Shown: positions 23,396 through 31,571 of the stretch, piece after piece
Layout of the letters: each line of letters starts with the position of its first letter
Position numbering within the stretch: the first letter of the stretch is position 1
Assembly (NCBI GenBank): GCA_902776195.1
Contig: CACYPF010000003.1
Coordinates: 62,001-126,000, forward strand
DNA length: 64,000 bases
Source of the DNA: an uncultured Prevotellaceae bacterium
GTDB lineage: Bacteria > Bacteroidota > Bacteroidia > Bacteroidales > Bacteroidaceae
Reading direction: 5' to 3'
Notes under the pieces: model-generated
The model's input: only the letters and a program-made list of their open reading frames with translations
What the model was told of the DNA's origin: nothing
Databases searched by the model: none
Position numbers and translations under genes: made by a program

Positions 23396-24379
23396 TTATA
23401 GGCCTTTGATGGCAGTCTTTATCTGCGACATGTTGCTGCGCGAGACGGGGAGTGATTCGTGGCAGTGATTGATAAGGAGTTGGGTAGTGCCGGAATGTGA
23501 GACGATTTGCTCGACCTGGCCGAGGTTAACAAGAAAGGCACGATGGCAGCGGACAATCATCGGATATGGCTGAAGCGTTTCCTCCATCTGTTTCATGGTG
23601 GCGCGAAGCATGTCATTATGCACCTGTCCATCACGCAGATGGCAGACCTTTACGTAGTTGCCAACGGCCTCAATATATAATAGGTGGGAAATCTGGAGTG
23701 TCACTGATTCGTTGGTTGTGCCTGTAAGGATAAGTTCTTTGAGTAACGCGGCAGAACCGTGCGCTTGCTGAAGAGACTTCTCGCTTGGCTTTTCCACTTC
23801 GCCCATCACTGAAACATCCAACTCGTGGACTTCGGGTTTGGCATCTGTCACAACTGTTGCAGTGCTTTTCAAAAGTTTCTCCTGCATCTCTTTCAGTTCC
23901 TCGTTAAGCAGTCGCGTCTCTTCCAGTTCCATTGCCAGATAACGGCTACGGAACTTGAAACGCCAGTAAAGACCGATGGCGAAGGAGCAGAAGGCGATAA
24001 TCAAAAGCGTCTCGAAGAAATTGCTCCATGAAAGGTGATTGGCAGGAATACGCCCGCTCATCACGAAATGGCGATAGAGACAAATCATCAGCGTCACCAG
24101 CAGGGTGTTGATAATCTGGAAGTACAGATTACGGCGAATGAAATAATCGACATCCCTACGACTATCGTCCATAGAAACGGGGTTGCGGACAAGATATTTC
24201 ATCACGGCATCCGTCAACATGCACACGACGACACCCAGCGCAAAGATACATGCCAGATGCATATAGCCCTGCCAATGCCATGCATCAAGTCCGAAGGGCT
24301 TGAATACGGCAAGGGCAAGTGTCGTAAAGGCAGTACTGACGACACGCATGCGGATGATCTCTTTCTGTCCTTGATCCAT
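23396..24379 (-). CDS. Membrane-bound LytTR-family transcription regulator
   Basis: 327 residues. Four predicted transmembrane helices in residues 15-165 (for example FALGVVVCMLTDAVMKYL and FFETLLIIAFCSFAIGLYW), a coiled coil (LAMELEETRLLNEELKEMQEKLL, about residues 169-191), a linker, and a C-terminal LytTR DNA-binding domain (about 225-325) with HLLYIEAVGNYVKV and MIVRCHRAFLVNLGQVEQI. No receiver domain is present, so the signal is probably sensed in or at the membrane. It is divergent from the LiaF-like/outer-membrane operon; a 21-bp-spaced direct repeat at 24462-24493 is a likely binding site. Its own -7 box (TACCTTTG, minus, 24388-24395) is only 8 bases from the ATG. Confidence 0.88.
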   Translation of the reverse strand: MDQGQKEIIRMRVVSTAFTTLALAVFKPFGLDAWHWQGYMHLACIFALGVVVCMLTDAVMKYLVRNPVSMDDSRRDVDYFIRRNLYFQIINTLLVTLMICLYRHFVMSGRIPANHLSWSNFFETLLIIAFCSFAIGLYWRFKFRSRYLAMELEETRLLNEELKEMQEKLLKSTATVVTDAKPEVHELDVSVMGEVEKPSEKSLQQAHGSAALLKELILTGTTNESVTLQISHLLYIEAVGNYVKVCHLRDGQVHNDMLRATMKQMEETLQPYPMIVRCHRAFLVNLGQVEQIVSHSGTTQLLINHCHESLPVSRSNMSQIKTAIKGL

Positions 24380-24461
24380 GATGTCGGCAAAGGTACGAAG
24401 AAAAAGTGAAAAGGTAAGAGTGAAAAGAGAAAAATTTGCTACCGCTCGTCACTTTTACTGT

Positions 24462-24493
24462 CATTCATCACACTTTCATTACCATTCATCACA
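24462..24493. promoter_or_regulatory. Putative LytTR operator: two direct repeats 21 bp apart
   Basis: CATTCATCACA occurs at 24462-24472 and again at 24483-24493. The 21-bp period puts both on one face of the helix, the layout used by LytTR regulators such as AgrA. The pair ends 24 bases before the -33 box of the 24588 operon, a normal position for an activator. Confidence 0.65.
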
Positions 24494-24517
24494 TAATGAT
24501 ACAGAATATCCCAGATA

Positions 24518-24549
24518 TTTGCACCTTCCAGCGATGCCACTTAACTTTG
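24518..24549 (+). promoter_or_regulatory. Promoter of the LiaF-like/outer-membrane barrel operon
   Basis: TTTG at 24518-24521 and TAACTTTG at 24542-24549, with 20 bases between. The ATG at 24588 is 38 bases downstream. Confidence 0.75.
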
Positions 24550-24587
24550 CACTCGCAATCATGCAAAACCATCAAATGTTTTAGGTT

Positions 24588-25151
24588 ATGAGAAGAAGAA
24601 CTTTTATTGGCGTTATTTTCATCGTGGCCGCTCTGTTGAAGTTGGCCACACTGTGGGGTATTCTCCAGTGGAGATGGTTTGAAACCATGTCGGAAGGCCG
24701 ATGGGCCACGTACTTCGGCATATTCGTTTTGCTATATGTCGGTGTACATCTTGTTATCGACAGTTATCGTCGCGACCCAAGTCAATGGCTGCAGCGACCC
24801 ATTCCACCTGCCGAAGAGGGAAAGCGCATCTGCTGTTCGGTCCTCTATGGCGGCGACGAGTATATATATAAAGGTGAGCCGTTCCACGGAGCCCGACTTG
24901 ATGCTTTCTGCGGAGGGCTTCGTCTGGACTTGCGCGAGGCTGTCATCACGGAGGATGAGGAGATAGACATCCACACCTTCATGGGTGGCGTGGAACTGAT
25001 AGTGCCCGACTGGCTGAATGTCGAGACGAAAAGCCGCAGTTTCATCGGCGGTGTGGGCAATGAGACGAACCGCAACGTCAAGGACGGTGCGCCTACCCTG
25101 CACATTGTTGCCAGTAATTTTCTTGGTGGTGTAAGTATAAAAAACAATTAG
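24588..25151 (+). CDS. LiaF-like membrane protein
   Basis: 187 residues. Two N-terminal transmembrane helices (FIGVIFIVAALLKLATLW and YFGIFVLLYVGVHLVI) are followed by a soluble beta-rich C-terminal domain with repeated GG turns (CGGLRLDLREAVI, FMGGVELIVPD, FIGGVGN, FLGGVSIKN), the pattern of the LiaF C-terminal (cell-wall-active antibiotic response) domain. In Firmicutes LiaF modulates an envelope-stress system; a similar sensing role is plausible here but not shown. It is the first gene after the LytTR operator and lies 13 bases before the barrel gene. Confidence 0.75.
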   Translation: MRRRTFIGVIFIVAALLKLATLWGILQWRWFETMSEGRWATYFGIFVLLYVGVHLVIDSYRRDPSQWLQRPIPPAEEGKRICCSVLYGGDEYIYKGEPFHGARLDAFCGGLRLDLREAVITEDEEIDIHTFMGGVELIVPDWLNVETKSRSFIGGVGNETNRNVKDGAPTLHIVASNFLGGVSIKNN

Positions 25152-25164
25152 GAAGTATAATAAT

Positions 25165-27528
25165 ATGAGAAGTATTGGTTTTAAGATGGCAACATTGATG
25201 ACTGCCTTGATGAGCACAATGACAGTATATGCCAAGTCTCAAGACGTGGGTGGTAGAGTGATTAATGAGAATGGCGAGCCGATGCCCTATGTGAACGTGG
25301 TGCTGCTGTCGCTGCCCGATTCTGCTTTCGTACAGGGTGCGATGACTGACGAGCAGGGTGTGTTTAAGATTGTGACAGATATAAGCGATGGTCTGTTCAA
25401 GGTGACTAGCGTGGGTTACCAGACCTTATATATAAATGCTGGCAACGACCTGACCATCCAGATGAAAGAGGACACCCAACTGCTCAGTGAGGTTGTGGTG
25501 AAAGGTCAGATGCCTAAGACTCATGTGAAGGGCGATGCCATGCGCACCACCGTCGCTGGTACGATACTGGAGAAAGCCGGAACCGTGAGCGATGCCTTAG
25601 GAAAGATTCCGTCGCTTGAGGCTGAGCGCGACGGTGGTGTGAAGGTGCTGGGGCGTGGCGATGCCGAGGTTTACATCAATGGCCGAAAGGTGCAGGACAT
25701 GAGGGAGCTCTCGCGTCTGCGCTCCGACCAGATTCAGCACGTCGATGTGGTGCAAAATCCCGGAGCCCGCTATGCCGCCTCGGTAAAGGCCGTCGTTCGC
25801 ATCACGCTGAAAAAAGCACAGGGCGAGGGCCTGAGCTTTGAGGATAACCTCGGTGGTGTTTATCAGTATGGGCACACACTGACGAACAATCTGGATGTGA
25901 ACTACCGAACTGGCGGTCTCGACATCACCGCTTCGCTGTGGGCTGGGCGCTACGGTCACTATAAGTCGTTGCAGGAGCATGAACTGACATATTTTGTCGG
26001 TCCAGATTACATCGAGAGCAACAGCTCGCAGGAGTCGAAGGGCATCTGGAAGGGCTGGTCGCCTCAATTGCAGGTGAACTACATGGTGAATGAAAACCAT
26101 AGTTTTGGTGCATTCTACAAATACGACCGTCATCCGAGTAGTGACTACAATGGTATGATCTTTACAGACAATTACGAGAATGGCCAGTTCACGGAACATT
26201 CAGAGAGCCGTGTCTGGCAGGACGAGACTATCAGCAAACACATATTCAATGCCTACTATAACGGCAAGATAGGACAACTGGGTATTGATCTCAACGTGGA
26301 TGGTCTTTTCGACGACACCAAGACGCCAGGCAGTACCACAGAGACGACAAAGGATGCCACAGGCGGCTCTACGGAGCGTAGCTTTGAGAGCAGCACCAAC
26401 AGCGGCAACAACTTCTGGGCCACGAAACTCATCCTCTCCTATCCTGTATGGAAAGGTAATCTCTCTCTGGGTGGCGAATATAGCTATAACCATCGCACTG
26501 ACACCTACTCGTTTACAGCCACCGACTATGTGCCTGTGAAAACCACTGACACAGAGATCAATGAGAAATCATCGGCCGCCTTCCTGGAGTATGGTCGTTC
26601 TTTTGGCAAAGTCTATGCCCAGGTAGGACTGCGCTATGAACACCTGACAAACGACTACTTCAATTTTGGTAAAAAGGAGGATGAGGTCTGCCGCGACTAT
26701 GGCGACTGGTTCCCTACGGCAGTCATCTCTGCCCCTGTAGGCAAGGCACAACTCTCGCTCTCTTATCGTCGTGACATCCAGCGTCCTAACTATGCTAATC
26801 TGACCAGTTCGACGGTTTATGTCAACCGTTATACTTACCAGAGCGGCAATCCATATCTATTGCCGACTTATACCCATAGTATAGTGTTCAATGCTGCCTA
26901 TAAATGGGCGAACCTGATGCTGAACTATGGCCGTGTGAAGGATGCCCTCACTATGTCGACAGAACCTTTCCCAGGTTCAGAAGATCCCCTAGTCAGCCTT
27001 GTGCGTCCCATCAACAGCTGGGAGGATTACAACCAATTCAGCATCCAATTGTCTGTACGCCCCGTCATCGGCTGCTGGCATCCGGCATGGAGCGTCATCA
27101 CCCAGATACAGGATTTCAAGTCGCCCACGGCTGTCGGCTCCACCATTACGCTCAACCACCCTTGGTTCATTATCGGCTGGCAGAATGACATCGAATTGCC
27201 TCATGGTTTCCGCCTCAATGTCTCTGCCCAGTGGTATTCTAAAGGTGACTACAACAATTTCCGCATGACCAAGCCCCGTCTCTTCACCAACGTCGGACTG
27301 CAGCGCGACTTCAACCTGAAGCGCATGGGCACGCTGACCTTCGACCTCCGTTGTAGCGATCCCTTCCATACTAACAAGACGGATGCTATCGTCTACGGAT
27401 ACCGGGAGCTGACAACGCACAATCCTGCTCGTCGTACCTTCACACTCGACCTTACCTGGAAGTTCAACGAGGCCCGCTCGAAGTATCGAGGCTCTGGTGC
27501 CGGCGCGAAGCAGAAGGCAAGAATGTAA
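25165..27528 (+). CDS. Outer-membrane beta-barrel protein with carboxypeptidase-regulatory-like domain
   Basis: 787 residues of the OMP_b-brl_3 class, related to TonB-dependent receptors. A signal peptide (about residues 1-23) precedes a carboxypeptidase-D-regulatory-like domain (GGRVINENGEPMPYVNVVLL, about 28-110). A plug-like region follows (TVSDALGKIPSLEAERDGGV, VYINGRKVQDM, VDVVQNPGARY), then the barrel from about residue 220 to the end. There is no SusD partner, so it is not a classical Sus pair. It shares an operon with the LiaF-like gene under the LytTR operator. The substrate is unknown. Confidence 0.85.
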   Translation: MRSIGFKMATLMTALMSTMTVYAKSQDVGGRVINENGEPMPYVNVVLLSLPDSAFVQGAMTDEQGVFKIVTDISDGLFKVTSVGYQTLYINAGNDLTIQMKEDTQLLSEVVVKGQMPKTHVKGDAMRTTVAGTILEKAGTVSDALGKIPSLEAERDGGVKVLGRGDAEVYINGRKVQDMRELSRLRSDQIQHVDVVQNPGARYAASVKAVVRITLKKAQGEGLSFEDNLGGVYQYGHTLTNNLDVNYRTGGLDITASLWAGRYGHYKSLQEHELTYFVGPDYIESNSSQESKGIWKGWSPQLQVNYMVNENHSFGAFYKYDRHPSSDYNGMIFTDNYENGQFTEHSESRVWQDETISKHIFNAYYNGKIGQLGIDLNVDGLFDDTKTPGSTTETTKDATGGSTERSFESSTNSGNNFWATKLILSYPVWKGNLSLGGEYSYNHRTDTYSFTATDYVPVKTTDTEINEKSSAAFLEYGRSFGKVYAQVGLRYEHLTNDYFNFGKKEDEVCRDYGDWFPTAVISAPVGKAQLSLSYRRDIQRPNYANLTSSTVYVNRYTYQSGNPYLLPTYTHSIVFNAAYKWANLMLNYGRVKDALTMSTEPFPGSEDPLVSLVRPINSWEDYNQFSIQLSVRPVIGCWHPAWSVITQIQDFKSPTAVGSTITLNHPWFIIGWQNDIELPHGFRLNVSAQWYSKGDYNNFRMTKPRLFTNVGLQRDFNLKRMGTLTFDLRCSDPFHTNKTDAIVYGYRELTTHNPARRTFTLDLTWKFNEARSKYRGSGAGAKQKARM

Positions 27529-27561
27529 CCTGATGATTAACCAAGTAAAAGAAAAAAAACA

Positions 27562-28293
27562 ATGGAACAGAAATTTTGTCAGAGCTGCGGAATGCCGCTC
27601 ACCAATGATGTCCTCGGCACCAATGCCGACGGGAGTAAGAACGAAGATTTTTGCATGTACTGCTACAGAGAAGGACGCTTCCTGCAGGACTGCACCATGG
27701 AGGAGATGATAGAACATTGTGCTCAGTTTGTGGGTGCTGTGAATGAAGGATTGGAAAAGCCGATTACCAGGGAAGAGTACATTGACCAGATGAAAACCTA
27801 CTTCCCTCAGTTGAAGCGTTGGCGCCAAACGTTGGATGTCAGTAACGATGAAGTCACGAATGTTAACCCCGCTTTGGCTGGCATCAAAAAACTCATTGCA
27901 CAGATGGCCGACAAACAGCCCATCGCTTACATCTCATCCGTAGATCAAGAAGGTTTCCCCTGGACCAAGGCTATGTTGAAGCCACGCAAGCGTGAGGGTA
28001 TCAAAACCTTCTTCTTTACTACCAACACATTCTCAATACGTGTGGATCAATACAAGGCTAACCCTAAGGCCAGCATCTATTTCTGCGATGCCAAAGGATT
28101 TAAGGGCATGATGCTCAGAGGCACAATGGAGGTACTGACGGATGCCGCCTCGAAAGAAGTGATCTGGCGTGAAGGCGACGAGCAGTACTACCCTGGCGGC
28201 GTGACCGATCCGAACTACTGTGTCTTGAAATTCACCGCCACCGACGGACGTTTCTACAGCGATTTTTATCCACGTAGTTTTGTTATTGAATGA
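27562..28293 (+). CDS. Zinc-ribbon plus pyridoxamine-phosphate-oxidase-fold protein
   Basis: 243 residues in two parts. The N-terminal zinc ribbon has CQSCGMP (Cys6, Cys9) and CMYC (Cys31, Cys34) with a helical extension containing the I-T-R-E-E-Y element. The C-terminal half (about residues 108-243) has the split-barrel flavin/PNPOx fold of general-stress-protein-26 type: AYISSVDQEGFPWTKAML, FFFTTNTFSIRVDQYKANP, and LRGTMEVLTD. It probably binds FMN, a haem-related compound or another flavin; the reaction is unknown. It is 33 bases after the barrel gene and may be in the same transcript. Confidence 0.75.
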   Translation: MEQKFCQSCGMPLTNDVLGTNADGSKNEDFCMYCYREGRFLQDCTMEEMIEHCAQFVGAVNEGLEKPITREEYIDQMKTYFPQLKRWRQTLDVSNDEVTNVNPALAGIKKLIAQMADKQPIAYISSVDQEGFPWTKAMLKPRKREGIKTFFFTTNTFSIRVDQYKANPKASIYFCDAKGFKGMMLRGTMEVLTDAASKEVIWREGDEQYYPGGVTDPNYCVLKFTATDGRFYSDFYPRSFVIE

Positions 28294-28341
28294 TGAAACA
28301 GGAAACATTCGTCACAAATCGATGCAAAATATCCTAGAAAT

Positions 28342-28372
28342 TTTGAGCTTTCCACATTAATCCGTATTTTTG
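28342..28372 (+). promoter_or_regulatory. Promoter of the GNAT gene
   Basis: TTTG at 28342-28345 and TATTTTTG at 28365-28372, with 19 bases between. The GNAT start codon is 13 bases after the -7 box (28386) or 22 bases (28395). Confidence 0.7.
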
Positions 28373-28385
28373 CAGCCTCAAACAG

Positions 28386-28892
28386 ATGAATGATATGAAA
28401 AATCAGATGCAACTCCGGCCATTCCATCAAGACGATGCAGAGACGATACTGAGTTGGTGCAAGGACAAGCAGGCGTTCCGCAGGTGGAGTGCAGACAGGT
28501 ATAAGGACTTCCCTGCACAGCCGGAGGATATGATGGAGCAATACAGTGGCGACAATATGTATCCCTTTACGGCTGTCATCAGGAATACCATCATAGGGCA
28601 TATCCTGTTGAGACACCCGTCGGAGGATAAAACCATGGTGCGCTTCGGCTTCGTGATTGTCGATGACGAACTGCGAGGCAAAGGCTATGGCAAGCAGATG
28701 CTCCAACTGGCTATCCGGAAGGCGAAAGACGAACTGGGAGCCCAAAGGATAACGCTAGGCGTCTTTGACAATAATCCGATAGCCCTTCATTGCTATGCAT
28801 CCGTAGGGTTTCAGGTAACAGGTACGGACACGTATCTGATAGACGGGGAAGAAAGGACAGGTAAGGAAATGGAGCTAATAATAATGAAGTGA
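28386..28892 (+). CDS. GNAT-family N-acetyltransferase
   Basis: 168 residues of the RimJ/RimL-like acetyltransferase fold. It opens QLRPFHQDDAETILSWCKD; the acetyl-CoA-binding motif is VDDELRGKGYGKQML, followed by ALHCYASVGFQVTG. The substrate cannot be read from sequence. A second start, ATG 28395 (MKNQMQLRPF), is possible. Its stop (28890-28892) overlaps the start of the truncated CatA-like gene (ATG 28892). Confidence 0.85.
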   Translation: MNDMKNQMQLRPFHQDDAETILSWCKDKQAFRRWSADRYKDFPAQPEDMMEQYSGDNMYPFTAVIRNTIIGHILLRHPSEDKTMVRFGFVIVDDELRGKGYGKQMLQLAIRKAKDELGAQRITLGVFDNNPIALHCYASVGFQVTGTDTYLIDGEERTGKEMELIIMK

Positions 28893-29218
28893 TGAAACAG
28901 GAAATCAATCCCAAAGAAACCAGTCGGGCGATGTCGTTCGAACTGTGGATGAAGTCGCCCATGCCGATGGTGACGCTCACTAAGACCTTCGACGTGACGC
29001 GACTCTGCAGGGTCAGCAGGCGGCGCGGACTGAAGTTCAATATGTTGCTCTGCTGGTGCATTGGCAAGACGGCCTCCAGGATAGAGGAGTTCTATATGCT
29101 GCCACATGACGGGAAATTGTACAAATACGACCGCATGGCTGTCAACATGATCGTAGATAACATCAAAGGTGGACTCAGTTTCTGCGACATTGCCGTCACG
29201 GATGATCTGGAGCAGTTC
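28892..29218 (+). pseudogene. CatA-like acetyltransferase, truncated
   Basis: About 109 codons of the chloramphenicol-acetyltransferase fold (ETSRAMSFELWMKS, MVTLTKTFDVTRL, GLKFNMLLCWCIGKTA, YDRMAVNMIVDNIKGGLSFC). Relatives are about 205-215 residues and end with the catalytic HxxxDG; that half is missing. The frame stops resembling the family exactly where the copied segment begins (29218) and ends 19 codons later. The truncation therefore belongs to the rearrangement that made the repeat at 23203-23278. Not expected to be active. Confidence 0.8.
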
Positions 29219-29293
29219 AACGCCAGAACTTACCTAACAATGTCAATAAGTTTGTCTATAGTGTCGATGATATAGTCTGCTCCAGCCTCTTCC
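29218..29293. repeat. 76-bp direct repeat, right copy
   Basis: Matches 23203-23278 with one mismatch. It contains the 3' end of the HAD gene and abuts the break in the CatA-like gene. Confidence 0.9.
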
Positions 29294-29874
29294 AGTTCCC
29301 TTCTCGTACCGTTTCCGTAAGTCACTCCGCAGGTTTTTGCTCCAGCGTTTAACCCCATCAGGATGTCTACGTTCATGTCTCCGACAACAAGGGTCTGACT
29401 TGCATCGAAACCTGTTGCGGAAAGGGTTTTAAGGACGGGCTCGGAATGAGGCTTTGCTTTTTCCACGTCGTCTGCTCCAACGAGGTATGATATGTATTCT
29501 GCTATCCCTAAATCATGTGTCAGTCCAGAAAGGGATTTGTGCCAGCGTGAGGAGGCGATGGTGAGGGTGTATCCCTTAGCCTTCAGTGCTGACAGCGTCT
29601 CTTTGACCTTTGGGAATAACTGGGGCTTCATCGTCAGCAGGTTTTCTTGGAATATCCTCCTGTAGGTGTCGGCGCAAAGGCGGATGGTCTCTTTGTCTTC
29701 ATCAGGGTATAATGACCTGAAGCACCCGTCAAGGGGTAGTCCTATCTTGGAAGCACACTCGTCATCGGTACGACCTGCCAACCCTAACTCGGCAATGGTC
29801 ATCTGCATGGTGGTAACGATATTCCGCCGGGTGTCACCTAATGTGCCGTCAAAGTCAAAGATGATCAGTTGCAT
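29230..29874 (-). CDS. HAD-family hydrolase (phosphoglycolate phosphatase-like)
   Basis: 214 residues. HAD motif I FDFDGTLGDT (nucleophile Asp7, Asp9), an alpha-helical cap (about residues 18-80), motif II TIASSRW, motif III Lys in EKAKPHSEP, and motif IV VVGDMNVDI. The cap type and length fit the Gph/PgmB group; the substrate is not certain. The last 21 codons are copied at 23203. Its -7 box (TACTTTTG, minus, 29901-29908) lies in a divergent region that resembles the one upstream of the thioesterase. Confidence 0.88.
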   Translation of the reverse strand: MQLIIFDFDGTLGDTRRNIVTTMQMTIAELGLAGRTDDECASKIGLPLDGCFRSLYPDEDKETIRLCADTYRRIFQENLLTMKPQLFPKVKETLSALKAKGYTLTIASSRWHKSLSGLTHDLGIAEYISYLVGADDVEKAKPHSEPVLKTLSATGFDASQTLVVGDMNVDILMGLNAGAKTCGVTYGNGTRRELEEAGADYIIDTIDKLIDIVR

Positions 29875-29886
29875 ATTGTAAAATAG

Positions 29887-29940
29887 ATTAAATACCAGTG
29901 CAAAAGTAATTGTTTTTGCTCAAATTCATGTACTTTTGCA
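29887..29940. promoter_or_regulatory. Divergent promoter, related to that of the thioesterase
   Basis: Contains -7 boxes TACTTTTG on minus (29901-29908) and plus (29931-29938). It resembles 31411-31464 over about 54 bases, including the core GTGCAAAAGTAATT followed by TTTTTGC. Confidence 0.65.
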
Positions 29941-29956
29941 ACGGCAATTAACAAAA

Positions 29957-30688
29957 ATGAAGAAAGTGAGGATTAAGAATATGAAATGGGAGTTATCTGA
30001 TTTTGGGAAACAGACGCTAAGTTGTACGCTGGGTACAGTCATCGGTATTGTTCTGACCTTCGGCACCTCTGCATGGATAGAGCATCGTGAGCAGCAGGAA
30101 ACGGAGCGGACAGCAGCACTAATGGTGATTCATAACCTCAACAGTTTTTGTGACGACCTTGAGGAGCATGTTAATTATTTGCAGACTGTAGACTCGATTA
30201 ACACCAAGGTGACGGCAGCGAAAGACAGGTTGGAGACAGTGTCTGAAGATACGCTGGAAATGTTTATCAGTGGTTTTCTCACTTACAATTTTAGCACGAA
30301 TGACCAAACCGCCGAAACCATTTTTAGTAGTAATATTGAGACATGGAAGAGCATTGGAAATAGCGAGTTTATAGAGCTGGCTGGTAATTGCTTTTCTGGA
30401 AAACGATTGATGGTCAAGTTCCAGGACGGACTTTATGCGGAAAAGAATGAGTTGAATAATGTGTATTTGAAGACGATAGCCTATGCAGAGAAACCAATCG
30501 AGTCAAAACAAGAGATTGCTGCAGCGATTCTCCGTTCCGCTTTATTTCGCAGTTTTATCGACAAGCAGCACAGCTTCTATTTAGCTGGTATGCAGGCAGG
30601 GCTGAAAGTCTTACGTGAGAAGACGGATGATTGCAAGCGGCTGATGGGTGTGACTGATGAGGAGCTACAGCAGTTCGGCTACAATTAA
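29957..30688 (+). CDS. Membrane-anchored protein of unknown function
   Basis: 243 residues, not recognised with certainty. One N-terminal transmembrane helix (about residues 24-40, LSCTLGTVIGIVLTFGTSAW) is followed by a helical domain with heptad-like stretches (TAALMVIHNLNSFCDDLEEHVNYL). This resembles the small DUF6090-type proteins of Bacteroidetes, but I am not sure. The start at 29957 was chosen because a frame opening at 29936 would begin inside the -7 box 29931-29938. Its stop codon overlaps that of the convergent thioesterase by three bases (30685-30688). Confidence 0.7.
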   Translation: MKKVRIKNMKWELSDFGKQTLSCTLGTVIGIVLTFGTSAWIEHREQQETERTAALMVIHNLNSFCDDLEEHVNYLQTVDSINTKVTAAKDRLETVSEDTLEMFISGFLTYNFSTNDQTAETIFSSNIETWKSIGNSEFIELAGNCFSGKRLMVKFQDGLYAEKNELNNVYLKTIAYAEKPIESKQEIAAAILRSALFRSFIDKQHSFYLAGMQAGLKVLREKTDDCKRLMGVTDEELQQFGYN

Positions 30689-30793
30689 TTAGTTGTGAAC
30701 TCAATGATGGCGCAGACATCATTGCCCATGGAAAGTGACACGATGATCCCGTCCTCTATCTGGTAGATCGTCGGAGTCAGCATGTCGCCGAGC
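30685..30793. repeat. 109-bp direct repeat, right copy (thioesterase 3' end)
   Basis: Matches 23280-23388 with two mismatches and covers the stop and last 36 codons of the thioesterase gene. Confidence 0.9.
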
Positions 30794-31398
30794 TTTGCAG
30801 CCACACGATATTCTACCCTCAGTCCCTTCACGGTGAAATCCTCAGGCAACAGCTCCATAGCCACACGGACATAGTTGGCATTGTTCATGTGCTTGTTATA
30901 GTCGATGTCTGCACGAAGGACCTTGATGGGGTCAAGCGTCTTGCCGCCCTCATTGCCCTTCGGAAGGATGATGCGACGGTCTTTGTAGTTCATTTCCAAC
31001 TGAGGCTCCAGTGTCATCGAGGCAATCGTAGCGTCGTCCACCCGTTTCAGCTTGCCAGTGGACTTGTCCACGAAAGCCCCCATGCTCCAGGTTTTATAAC
31101 ACGGTTTTCCCTCTGCGTCATAGATGAATGTGTTACGGAAACCGAACATGGGCTTCATGCCATAGACGGTGCTGGTCACTGTCAGTTCCTCTTTATACTC
31201 AGGTACTCTGATAATCTCCACCTGTCGTGTCGCCAATAGCTGCGCCATATTCTGCTCTGTGAAATACTGTTTCACTCCAGGCTCACTGTCAATCCACATC
31301 TCCGAACAGTCCTGCATCATCTGAAGGGCAGAATAAAGTTTCAGTCGTCCTGTACTGTCACAGGTACTTGTCGTTACTTTATATTTTAAGCTATACAT
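30685..31398 (-). CDS. Acyl-ACP thioesterase
   Basis: 237 residues of the FatA/FatB-like double hot-dog family, releasing fatty acids from acyl carrier protein. The N-terminal hot dog has LKLYSALQMMQDCSEMWIDS and YGMKPMFGFRNTFIYD with TWSMGAFVD. The second half has ADIDYNKHMNNANYVRVAMELLPE, with the Asn/His typical of the active site, and LRVEYRVAAKLGD. The promoter region (31411-31464) resembles that of the HAD gene. The last 36 codons are duplicated at 23280-23388. Confidence 0.9.
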   Translation of the reverse strand: MYSLKYKVTTSTCDSTGRLKLYSALQMMQDCSEMWIDSEPGVKQYFTEQNMAQLLATRQVEIIRVPEYKEELTVTSTVYGMKPMFGFRNTFIYDAEGKPCYKTWSMGAFVDKSTGKLKRVDDATIASMTLEPQLEMNYKDRRIILPKGNEGGKTLDPIKVLRADIDYNKHMNNANYVRVAMELLPEDFTVKGLRVEYRVAAKLGDMLTPTIYQIEDGIIVSLSMGNDVCAIIEFTTN

Positions 31399-31410
31399 CG
31401 TCCATAATTT

Positions 31411-31464
31411 ATTAAATACTGGTGCAAAAGTAATTATTTTTGCACGATTCTGCGAACTTTTGCA
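31411..31464. promoter_or_regulatory. Thioesterase promoter with palindromic core
   Basis: The minus-strand -7 box TACTTTTG lies within GTGCAAAAGTAATTATTTTTGCAC-type symmetry (arms GTGCAAAA and TTTTGCAC, 31422-31445). A near copy stands at 29887-29940. Confidence 0.65.
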
Positions 31465-31491
31465 CTAACAATTTTAAAAACATTAAAACTA

Positions 31492-31523
31492 TTTGGTAGT
31501 TTGCCAAGGTTTTCGTAACTTTG
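31492..31523 (+). promoter_or_regulatory. Promoter of purB
   Basis: TTTG at 31492-31495 and TAACTTTG at 31516-31523, with 20 bases between. It excludes a longer frame starting at 31521 and supports the ATG at 31572. Confidence 0.75.
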
Positions 31524-31571
31524 CAGTCCAATTGGAAATATAGCTATATTAATAAGGTATTAAGAGAAAGA

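Noticed and set aside
25165-27528. SusC of a polysaccharide-utilisation locus
   Set aside because: At 787 residues it is shorter than SusC proteins, lacks a SusD partner and fits the OMP_b-brl_3 class better.
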